NCBI RefSeq assembly: GCF_015840715.1
Contig: NZ_CP060397.1
Location: forward strand, 3,120,686-3,184,685
Source: Synechococcus sp. CBW1004
GTDB lineage: Bacteria > Cyanobacteriota > Cyanobacteriia > PCC-6307 > Cyanobiaceae
Direction of reading: 5' to 3'
Length of the DNA: 64,000 nucleotides
This document shows positions 58,001-64,000 of the stretch, one piece after another (positions within the stretch are counted from its first letter, which is position 1; the number at the start of each line of letters is the position of its first letter). The notes under the pieces are model-generated. The model searched no databases and had not been told where the DNA came from. It worked only from the letters and a program-made list of their open reading frames with translations. Both the position numbers and the translations under genes were made by a program.

Positions 58001-61000
58001 TGAACTGGCCACCTACAGCACGGTGTTTGATCCCAGAAGCGGCAGTTGGTCGCAGGCCACCACACTCAATCCGCTGTTGGCCGCGCAGCCTACCAACCCC
58101 AGTGCCAGTGCCGGTTCGCTGCAGAACGATCTGGTGATCGCCGTGCCCACCAGCAACTGGACCTCTACTAACAGCTGGGAGGAAACTTCTAGTGGTGAGA
58201 GCACATCTGATGGCTTCTTCAATCCCGCCAATCAGCAGCTCACGGGTGTCGCCGTCACGTTGACGAACACGACAGAGACGAGTCAAACGCCTGTCACGAT
58301 TCAGTTGGCAGCGGATCAGGTGTTGATCGGAGACCAGCCGCTGCAGCTGCTTCAACCCCTGGCCCAGGGAACCTCTCTGAACTACACCGTTCTCAGCGAT
58401 GCTCCGGCCTTCAATCTTGTGATCCCTAGGGATCAGATCACACCACGGGATCTCTACAACGCCACCTATACCTTCACATTTTCCGATGGCACCAGCGTCA
58501 GCAATGCCACGGCAGTACCCGTGAATGCTTTCGCCAGCAGTGTTGCCACCAGTGGCTTGGGCAACAGCGCCGTGCAGGCCACAGTTGAGAGCCGAAACAA
58601 AGCACTGGCGACAGCGGCGGTGCTGGAGCAAGCGCCGCTGCAACTGGAGTACATCGACAGCGGCGAAGTGTTCCAGAGTCGGCCGACGGCAGCATCCACC
58701 AGCAACACCGCGCTCAGCAATACACCCGAAACATTCGGCACATCCCAGGTGTTCGGATCGTTCCAGGATTCCAGTGGCAACACCAACGGGTGGCTGGCGA
58801 TCGCCCAACCCAGCTCCTTGAATGCGGCCAGCAACCCCGCCGGTCGCATCTGGATTCAGTACACCGGTCAGTCGACAGATGGAACGCCGAGCAGTGATCC
58901 GGCACAAGCTCCGACCACCTGGCTGAATGCGCTGGCGAACAGCAACTTCTCTCCAGACGCCCCCAACCTGCCGCTGCTCGGAGATGCCTTTTATCCCAGC
59001 AGCACCGGCGGCCTGTTGATCCAGGCCGATCCCACGGCGGGCTGGAGTCAGCAGATGGGCCAGACCATGTTGGTTGCCGATGTCGATGCTGACGGGTTTG
59101 AGGACCTGGTGATCGCGGCACCTGCCGCGAATGGGGGCGGCAAGATTTACATCATTAACGGCAAGTGGATTAGCAGTAATCTGACCACGGAGACGGGCGA
59201 GGTGATCTTGAATCTCGCCAATCCTGAGGCCTTTGGCAATAATGTTCTCGTTTTGGAGGCCCAGCCCCAGGCCCTCAATTCGGATGGCAGTGGCTATGAC
59301 ACCAGCGTGGCCGGCTTCGGGACGGCACTGGCGTTTGACAGCACCACCACCACCCTCTGGATCGGGGCGCCACGGGTGCTTCAGCAATTGAATCCTGGCA
59401 GTAGCGATTCCCTCAGCTCCCTGGTGCCATGCGGCGCCATTTACAGTGTCGATCTGTCTGGTGGCGCCTTCCAGGAAGATCTGATCTCGCTAAGTCCCAC
59501 CTACTACGGAACGAGCGGAATGGCCATTGTGCCTGGAGCCGCTGGTGGCTCTGATACCACCTACTGGGGCAGCGAACTGGGCACAGCTCTTGCTGTGGAT
59601 GGCAGTGGCAATCTTGCCGTGTCGGCTCCGGGGGTCTTCGCCAGTCTTGCTTATAGCGGCACAGAGGCGGTTCAGAAGCAGGCTACGGAAGGCAAGACGA
59701 TCACAACTCCCTATGGCGATGGGGCCCTGGTGCAGATTCAGTTGCCTGATGCAAGCGGCACTGTGTCGTCGCTGAATGGCGGCGCCAACCCCGATCTCCA
59801 ACCTGTCGCCAGGCAGAGCATCAAGACAAACAGCGTACTGGCTACAGAAGAATCGGCTTACATGCAGACCCTCAAAACTCTGCAGAGCGTGCAGATTGCC
59901 GATGCCACTCTGTTCAACAATCAGGCCTATCAGGCTGCGGCTGTGGGGGCGGTGTATGTCTTGCCGGCAGCTTCGCTTGCGTCGTCATCGACCTCTGCAT
60001 CCCCGCTCAGTGGCGTCTCACTCCCTGGCAGTGGATACACCCTTTATGGCGCCAATCCCTGGAATGTGCTGGGCCCCTCCGGCTTCGGTAGCAGCCTCGC
60101 CTTTGCGGATCTGACCAACAACAATGGTAGCCCGATGCTGGCCATCGGAGCTGATCAGGCCGGAGGCTCCGGGGCTGTCTATCTGGTGGATACCAGCCAA
60201 TCGTTCAGCGACCCTTCGGGCTCGGGCTGGGTTCAAGACATCAATCTGGGCAGCCAGCAATACCTGGCTCATCTGGCCAGCGCGCTGACGCTGTATGGGG
60301 CTGCCTCAGCGGACAACTTCGGCAACGGCCTCGTCAACCTCGGCGATGTGAACGGCGACTCCTATGAGGATCTGTTGATTCAGGCTTTCAATGCCTCAGG
60401 CGGAGCTGGCAATGGCTATGTGCTGTTTGGCACCGATCAATTCAGCTCCACATCAACGATCAACAACCCCGCAGCCGGCAATGTCGCCACCAGCACGATC
60501 GGCCAGATGAAGCGGGCCGATGGGTCCAGCTTCACGGCCCCTATTCTCAGTGAACTGGGGTATGGCCCGAGTGCCTTCACGGGTCTTGGCAGCTTTGGCC
60601 CCGGCGATGTGAATGGCGATGGTTTGCCTGACGTTCTGCTCGGTGCTGGCGGCGATGCCAGTGCCTATGTCACCTACGGTCAGGACTATCTCGAGTCCAT
60701 CAGTGATCTGCAGCTGCAGAAGCTCACCAGCAGCACCGGCTATCGCCTGCAGGGCCTGGCCACCACCACCCAGGGATCCTTGCGTTCGATTGGTGATTTC
60801 AACGACGATGGCTATGGCGACTTCATCTCGATCCAGCCAGGAGATCTTTACACCACGGTGCGTCTGCAGTTGGGGGCTAACACTCAGGAGATCCTGGCGG
60901 ACTATCTCTACGAGTACTACAGCTTCACGGTGGCCAACGGCACCGAGGTGCTGGGGGCGGGTGATGTCAATGGCGACGGTTATGCCGACATCGCCCTGTT

Positions 61001-64000
61001 CCTGGAACAGAACCTGAGCAGTGCAGTTGATGGTAATGCCGGCGCTGGCAGTACCACCGGCATTCTGTATGGCCGTAGCTCTGACCAGCTGCCGATCGGT
61101 TCCGGTTTCGGACTGCAGGCCCCTGTGGATACCTCCAGCCAGCCACTGGCGGCGCTGCCGGCCAATGCTATCCCCGGTGCCCTGAGCACCCAGGCGCCGG
61201 CGATGCTGGCGGAGGATGGCACGATCTATGCCGTCTGGTGTGACGAGACAGGCAACGGCGATCTCTGGTTTGCCCTGAGCAGCGATGGCGGCAACAGCTG
61301 GAGTGATGACACCAACCTGAGCAATGCCGTTCCAGGCCTGGTCAGTCTTCAGACTCCCTCACTGGCCCTCTTCAACGGAAGCCTATTTCTCGCGTTCCTC
61401 AACAGCGACAATCAGGTGGAGCTGTCCAGCTGGAACCCTGCATCCGGCAATTCCGCCAATTGGAGCTCCCCAACGGTGCTCAGTGATGGCAGCAGCCCTT
61501 TTCTTAGCGGCCGCACCCCTCAGCTGCTCGCGACCGGTGATGGCCTGACGGTCACCTGGGCCAACGTCGAGGACGAGGAATCCCTTTACAGCTCGCTCAG
61601 CACCAGTCCGCAGTCCTCGCCCTGGACTTCCGTGGATCCCACCGAAAATGGAGGCGCATCAAGTTTCAATCCGGCTCTCGCCATTGATGCCAGCGGCACC
61701 ATCTATATGGCCAGCCTGGGCTTGGACAATCAGCTCTACTGGACCTCCAGCAGCGATGGCGGCCAGAGCTGGGCCAGCTGGCAGGAGCTGCCCAGCGGCA
61801 TGACCAGTCAGGACGCCCCCTCGCTGGCGGTGCTGAACGGCAGCCTTTATCTCACCTACCTGGGGTCCGGCCAGGAGCTGACCATCACCCAGCTGACCGA
61901 CGCAGCCAGCAATTCCTGGGCCACTCAGACCGTGATCAGCGATCAGACCGCCAAGCTCGGTCTGGGTGCTGTCGCAATCGGCGAGACCGAGAACGACGTT
62001 GAGGGTCTTGCCATCTACTACGTCGCCAACGACGCCAGTGGGCTGATCCTGCGCACGTGGTCGCCCACTCCCCTCACCTCCAGCAGCTGGTCGGACTCCC
62101 AGACACTCGGTGCCACCAGCACTTTCAGCGGCTTCACCACCTCCAGCCCACTGGCGGTGACAAGTTTCAATGGAGACACCTATCTCGCCTACATGGGCGA
62201 TGCATCAACGTCCAACACCACGGCGTACATCGCCACTGCATACAGCAATCCCAACTCCACGTCGGACTGGGAGACTGTTGTTACGCTTGATACAGGCAAC
62301 ACCAAAGGCATCGGGCTCAGCAGCGACAGCGAGCAGCTGTTGCTCAACACCAGCGATATCGCTAACGATCAGCAAGAAACTTATTCCATTTCCCCCGGCG
62401 GTAGCGCTGGTGATCAACGCATCCAGTCCAGCCGTTATAGCATAAGCAACACCGCCAACACAGCCACTCTTCTCGCTATTCCTGCAGCTGCCAACAACGC
62501 AAACTTGCTGCTTGCGGTCAGCGATCCCAGCAATGGCAATAGCGTCGCCATCAGCAGTCAAGGCGGCTGGCTGCAGCAGCGGCAACTGCTGGAGCGACTC
62601 GAGAGCACAGATGGAACCGTCAGCTTCTCGCCGATCAAAACCCAGGGCCGATTCAGCGCCACCCTGCTGAACGGGGCACCGGTCCTGGCAGTGACGAGCG
62701 AAACGGTGGATGTCTATGCCAGCACTGGCAATACAACCTTTACGCTGGCTTCCTCATTCAATTACGAATCCAATGCCAGCGGCCAGGGTGTAGGTGCTAT
62801 TACCACCACCGACACCGGTCTGGCACTGGCATACACATCCGACGGATCGGTCACGCTTCAACGGCTTGATTTTCTTCAGTCTGATGGCACACCTGTCGAT
62901 GGCGTCTCGTTCAGTGCTGACGGCAGTCTTGATACCAGCAGCAGCGATCTGCTGTGGCAGGGCATCACCCTGACGGCCACCGAAGGAATCAGCACCGATC
63001 TGGCCACGACCCCCCTGAGTGTGAACGGCACCCTGCTGCTGGGCAGCACCAGTAACGCCAGCGGCAGTGCCAATCAGCTGCAGCTCACTGCCATCCCCGT
63101 CCTCAGCAATCCAGACAGCACCACCTGGTTGAACAGCACGGTGCAGCTCCCCGACGGCAGCGGCGGCTGGACGGTGCAACAGCAGAGCGGTGGGAGTTCC
63201 GGTCTTACGGCGGCTCAAACCGGATCAAGCCTCTCGCCTGTTGGTGATCTCAACAACGATGGCTATGCCGATCTGATCGTCACCGCCAGCAACGTGCTGC
63301 TCAATCCGGGTAGTGATCCGTCCGCCGCTGCGCAGGGCACAGGGCTACGGGTGATCAGCGGTGCGGCCACCAGCGCCCAACTGCTCAGCAACAACAACGC
63401 CACCGCCAACAGCCAGACCGTGCAGGTGGCGCCCGGGTTCGGCAGCAGCAGCAGCACACCTGTGGCCTCGCTAAGCGCCTCAGTCAATGACGCGCCCACG
63501 CTGGTTCTTCGTGCTACCGATCAGAGCAGCGGCCAGGGTTCTGAACTGCAATCCCAGCCCTCCAACACGGCGAGTTCCTGGGTTGCCTCAGCTGGCGAAC
63601 TGGCCTCTGCCCAGCAGTTGTTCAACCCAGCGACACCCCCGGCCGCAGGACCTCTGGGGCTTGGTCTGGGCTTCGGCGATCCAGCCTTGAACACCACAGG
63701 CAGCTTCGGCGATCTCAATGCGGATGGCTATCTCGATTTCCTCGTGGGTGACACCACGTTTGCTTTTGGTGTTACTGGCAGCGTTGGCTGGCATGTATGG
63801 AGTATCCGCGCCGCCGGGGACGTGAATGGCAACGGGACGGATGATGTGTTTCTCAGCCTGTCACCGGCAGAGGTCCCTCAGAGTAGCTCCGGCCAACCGC
63901 AGGATCTCCAGGCCGTGCTTGTGGATGGATCCCTGTTCGAGGTGGACAGGACCTCGAATAGCTTCAGTCTCAGTTTTCTGCGTGCGCCCCTGGAACCTGG
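52062..64000 (+). CDS. giant mosaic surface/exported protein with FG-GAP, Asp-box and LamG-like segments (3' end outside window)
   Basis: A single frame is open from the ATG at 52062 to the window end, at least 3979 codons, without a stop. The N-terminus has no Sec signal, which suits type I secretion, but the C-terminus is not visible. In order: a beta-rich N-terminal region ([20 protein letters not shown]); an AT-rich block (about residues 273-650); a tandem 75-residue repeat (56274-56709); a LamG-like segment ([12 protein letters not shown] to [11 protein letters not shown], 56720-57610); FG-GAP/calcium-loop motifs (for example [24 protein letters not shown]) at about 59070, 60350-61000 and 63245-63860; and Asp boxes ([16 protein letters not shown]) near 61280 and 61750. 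It resembles giant cell-surface proteins of picocyanobacteria such as those linked to motility or defence, but no specific function can be assigned. The start lacks a strong ribosome site. It follows a LuxR-type gene by 105 bases. Confidence 0.88.
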   Translation, partial: MPYASSIQIVNDANGTAYAFLEDDGAIWQCQWNAEAQRWDKGLLVPEAFGGEKLQALVLEKLWPTIDSGGNNPGTAPGIVLAYRVGEGSSSQVLASFGRWGSDGALQWSAPAVLSAPGVEVQQFALVPGEANTAEDNGQTFSLVLQAQQAQPPAISTLEQLAQTPQDQLERALEQLASASRPDTDLYRSSYRIAPGRSASSAPSLQTYGIDASGQPTWAAANTLAPAVQESSPAGSPVLLGGNTQLSRQQLVVAPSSELPENLARAEPGGVAREKLNLYSLEPLASSNGNSDGFFNNPIKNKTANNTIPFFLTSENTRRWSWFGLSRERIRNASDLSANESDNRISLILQGSLGKSNFSTSSHFTYSIARVRADYQSLRSNKRYKNADGFIEVLGQSEAGVSGYIGTEYSYENKISGGDLTSVNTKYGVGVDLYLRRVYKNPENGTIRLSNYDAFGYSLEQSLSNPSGIELGWLSTSGKIPAYVKPIVGIGGLTLNAIKNRDKFKYWRRTGDLPGFKTPGKDELDAKNVGLWANIISTIAGLETAVIGPVLVGRENVQDSNTFSKGEGISGFVRITGGWLIKGIAGPQLSFANNFNYYTSATSSDVANTFEDRLLINVGVALPLGIYLPLLSYTSKFGSGVGPGTNLSEPEVVSTVEVAAAATTQKSAFISAPDGAAYPLSYAPQSADNSYFAPDSSAGATNPYLLGASTEPLLQLSLVAYTGAVNSGSGGDAPLTLVNSGQDLVDGTYSDVPILGLALTGGIGAFAKASFTVAGGSIEAASLQITAGGSCIGLPETQPGSGIYALVLDVFSSGIAIPPSKDVVGNPFANLPLLTVDSTKQNSPLSASAIQRISGVSSVPAESSSQSAAASTAVIYPEYNPVTGQTSAPPSNDNGPYTYQSVAVTLQDDSGATITLLNPDQPTATVVLSGGTIQRVDLNQPLLFSSGTSGGASGEAYSVTLTLPAAVVTSLQQSQAPQEAYSPSYAFSPQSQAYNNVVAEEEFSAQSGAPDSGVYLASGVSDQLPLLPQMAGWPVQNRVTYSTLSSDEGVTTWVLNRLKQTPASPSQSGSTENALPIAPPSLREVYQDQESVFTAASHPTAVTIAGPQGATYSGTTFVAWVEASEPVIPFTSADGSSNYQHFMQALYGNQRINFRILQTDGSWENPSLLDLYSPDGAVISQLRAFQIAGLQPSSWYPDGVGTLLVWDELRIDAIQDVTAAEGAGASIPSVLKAGWINPNATSFQWNDLFSFTDASGQAVSSIQTIPWDASTAVGLTISDISAGSLPVLGADGSAGTTALINFSQTVRTPYRQSVLNDQPTLYLELGALQSGINTINIGTVQDPSTTSTFASDTGLNFTIPGALPKSTAAAVQNVDGTGVLSTGLGTLNAPTLLITRNIPTQVAVFSGSINGTTLSVTSLTAGRPQVGDGLSGAGVKAGTTITAILNADSTTGLGTYTVSQSQSVAPETLQALPAAGLLSFSGSIDGTTLTVSALPQGELNVGDVVAGQGVAPGTRITAVLSAFDAATGQEGTYAVDRSQTVAASALLATPPPPSDPYTLEFWAQLQPGSNPDGAGLVALGQPSAGAVGPAVLPEGWLLGASFVVDRITYQQAAGQGLITEIPSGQNAKDTYAWGWAVVATGADTTALGGNGGSNLYSNALQISNLVSGVTLQGVDSFLANYNVEASELIGINGSTAATMMSLPFMELQVDNFLDSSNDNLPTSSLNGIDVDTSSAVLNGGLVLAADVSDNADLDTLFNSLWSFQELTGEAKVSFDLAPGSSDSTTTPVASSSERYSGYKLKFTLLDGPAVSVNGEGQLVFDVAPGVSITGTTDLRDGAWHYVAATYLPQYGNETVLGPNGAPTQPPTLNGTATLVVDNQVVGTSSVRAAYAANNLSDQALLLTNNAGGAIDQLALYGKALTTSSPPVGVSGVWPQPTANEALALWGAAGVVVPGQTPDQGSIPGALTSHWAARDVNPNGAELATYSTVFDPRSGSWSQATTLNPLLAAQPTNPSASAGSLQNDLVIAVPTSNWTSTNSWEETSSGESTSDGFFNPANQQLTGVAVTLTNTTETSQTPVTIQLAADQVLIGDQPLQLLQPLAQGTSLNYTVLSDAPAFNLVIPRDQITPRDLYNATYTFTFSDGTSVSNATAVPVNAFASSVATSGLGNSAVQATVESRNKALATAAVLEQAPLQLEYIDSGEVFQSRPTAASTSNTALSNTPETFGTSQVFGSFQDSSGNTNGWLAIAQPSSLNAASNPAGRIWIQYTGQSTDGTPSSDPAQAPTTWLNALANSNFSPDAPNLPLLGDAFYPSSTGGLLIQADPTAGWSQQMGQTMLVADVDADGFEDLVIAAPAANGGGKIYIINGKWISSNLTTETGEVILNLANPEAFGNNVLVLEAQPQALNSDGSGYDTSVAGFGTALAFDSTTTTLWIGAPRVLQQLNPGSSDSLSSLVPCGAIYSVDLSGGAFQEDLISLSPTYYGTSGMAIVPGAAGGSDTTYWGSELGTALAVDGSGNLAVSAPGVFASLAYSGTEAVQKQATEGKTITTPYGDGALVQIQLPDASGTVSSLNGGANPDLQPVARQSIKTNSVLATEESAYMQTLKTLQSVQIADATLFNNQAYQAAAVGAVYVLPAASLASSSTSASPLSGVSLPGSGYTLYGANPWNVLGPSGFGSSLAFADLTNNNGSPMLAIGADQAGGSGAVYLVDTSQSFSDPSGSGWVQDINLGSQQYLAHLASALTLYGAASADNFGNGLVNLGDVNGDSYEDLLIQAFNASGGAGNGYVLFGTDQFSSTSTINNPAAGNVATSTIGQMKRADGSSFTAPILSELGYGPSAFTGLGSFGPGDVNGDGLPDVLLGAGGDASAYVTYGQDYLESISDLQLQKLTSSTGYRLQGLATTTQGSLRSIGDFNDDGYGDFISIQPGDLYTTVRLQLGANTQEILADYLYEYYSFTVANGTEVLGAGDVNGDGYADIALFLEQNLSSAVDGNAGAGSTTGILYGRSSDQLPIGSGFGLQAPVDTSSQPLAALPANAIPGALSTQAPAMLAEDGTIYAVWCDETGNGDLWFALSSDGGNSWSDDTNLSNAVPGLVSLQTPSLALFNGSLFLAFLNSDNQVELSSWNPASGNSANWSSPTVLSDGSSPFLSGRTPQLLATGDGLTVTWANVEDEESLYSSLSTSPQSSPWTSVDPTENGGASSFNPALAIDASGTIYMASLGLDNQLYWTSSSDGGQSWASWQELPSGMTSQDAPSLAVLNGSLYLTYLGSGQELTITQLTDAASNSWATQTVISDQTAKLGLGAVAIGETENDVEGLAIYYVANDASGLILRTWSPTPLTSSSWSDSQTLGATSTFSGFTTSSPLAVTSFNGDTYLAYMGDASTSNTTAYIATAYSNPNSTSDWETVVTLDTGNTKGIGLSSDSEQLLLNTSDIANDQQETYSISPGGSAGDQRIQSSRYSISNTANTATLLAIPAAANNANLLLAVSDPSNGNSVAISSQGGWLQQRQLLERLESTDGTVSFSPIKTQGRFSATLLNGAPVLAVTSETVDVYASTGNTTFTLASSFNYESNASGQGVGAITTTDTGLALAYTSDGSVTLQRLDFLQSDGTPVDGVSFSADGSLDTSSSDLLWQGITLTATEGISTDLATTPLSVNGTLLLGSTSNASGSANQLQLTAIPVLSNPDSTTWLNSTVQLPDGSGGWTVQQQSGGSSGLTAAQTGSSLSPVGDLNNDGYADLIVTASNVLLNPGSDPSAAAQGTGLRVISGAATSAQLLSNNNATANSQTVQVAPGFGSSSSTPVASLSASVNDAPTLVLRATDQSSGQGSELQSQPSNTASSWVASAGELASAQQLFNPATPPAAGPLGLGLGFGDPALNTTGSFGDLNADGYLDFLVGDTTFAFGVTGSVGWHVWSIRAAGDVNGNGTDDVFLSLSPAEVPQSSSGQPQDLQAVLVDGSLFEVDRTSNSFSLSFLRAPLEP
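52880..54015 (+). other. AT-rich in-frame island inside the giant gene
   Basis: Counted by hand, 53041-53100 has 28 G/C of 60 and 53161-53220 has 25 of 60, while 52261-52320 just upstream has 44 and 54121-54180 just downstream has 35. Codons rare elsewhere here (AGA, ATA, TTA, CTA, AAT) are frequent. The frame stays open across the block, which codes for about 378 residues rich in Asn, Lys, Tyr and Gly ([40 protein letters not shown]). The simplest reading is a domain acquired from a lower-GC source and joined in frame. I do not recognise the domain. Confidence 0.75.
56274..56709 (+). repeat. two tandem 75-residue repeats in the giant protein
   Basis: The unit begins [19 protein letters not shown] in copy 1 (from 56274) and [19 protein letters not shown] in copy 2 (from 56499), 225 bases apart. 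Both continue with a VGD...GxGVxxGTxITA stretch and end [12 protein letters not shown] or [12 protein letters not shown]. This G/T-rich repeat type is common in large phage and bacterial surface proteins. Confidence 0.8.
60343..61001 (+). repeat. cluster of FG-GAP/calcium-loop motifs
   Basis: Four copies of a DxNxDGxxDxxx-type loop occur: [14 protein letters not shown] (about 60345), [14 protein letters not shown] (about 60603), [14 protein letters not shown] (about 60792) and [14 protein letters not shown] (about 60960). A related copy is at about 59080, and three more are at about 63246, 63708 and 63816. Such loops bind calcium between blades of integrin-like beta-propellers. Confidence 0.85.

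Noticed and set aside
57849-59387. 512-codon open frame antisense to the giant gene
   Set aside because: The plus-strand frame shows clear repeat and domain patterns here; the antisense frame does not.
1-64000. CRISPR arrays, insertion sequences, prophage or integrase genes
   Set aside because: No regularly spaced repeats, transposase motifs or phage genes were seen.

Overview
The window comes from the chromosome of a high-GC picocyanobacterium, most likely a Cyanobium/Synechococcus-type member of the alpha-cyanobacteria. The evidence is the photosystem I genes (psaA, psaB, psaL, psaI), ndhN, the clock-input protein LdpA, the carotenoid desaturase CrtD, several small families found only in cyanobacteria (DUF1815, DUF2839, CAAD) and a cyanobacterial S10-spc-alpha ribosomal cluster. 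The assignment is by gene content and protein resemblance; no database search was run.

Layout. (1) 1-8.1 kb is a photosystem I block: a secreted unknown protein cut by the window edge, psaAB with a terminator, a small kinase-fold protein, then psaI-psaL on the opposite strand. (2) 8.2-16.2 kb is mixed housekeeping: a HEAT-like protein, a family 2 glycosyltransferase, an NlpC/P60 hydrolase, a beta-lactamase-like serine hydrolase, tRNA-Ser(GCU), an 832-residue MurF-alanine racemase fusion, an HNH endonuclease and prfA. (3) 16.6-32.8 kb is one minus-strand ribosomal super-cluster read from rplC down to rpmE, including secY, adk, rpoA and truA. Small genes such as rpmJ are present, and internal hairpins may adjust output. 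(4) 33.2-38.3 kb on the plus strand holds ndhN, a cation/proton antiporter, ldpA, an AAA/R3H protein and tRNA-Gln(UUG). (5) 38.3-49.6 kb holds a HAD phosphatase, recA with an upstream LexA-type palindrome, DUF1815, DUF2839, a helicase-like protein, tyrA, crtD, a fructosamine-kinase-like protein, a CAAD membrane protein, a JAMM peptidase and a MoeB-rhodanese protein. (6) 49.7-64 kb is accessory: a channel-like protein with an unusual pore motif, a frameshifted remnant of a TVP38/VTT-type membrane protein, a LuxR-type regulator, and a giant open frame that begins at 52062 and is still open at the window end (at least 3979 codons).

The giant frame is the most unusual item. It has no Sec signal, a LamG-like segment, Asp-box (sialidase-like) motifs, a tandem 75-residue repeat and at least eight FG-GAP/calcium-loop motifs. 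It also contains an about 1.1 kb AT-rich block that stays in frame but differs strongly from its surroundings in base and codon use. It looks like a mosaic exported surface protein whose N-terminal part received foreign DNA. The adjacent LuxR-type gene is a candidate regulator. Everything else is largely conserved core genome.
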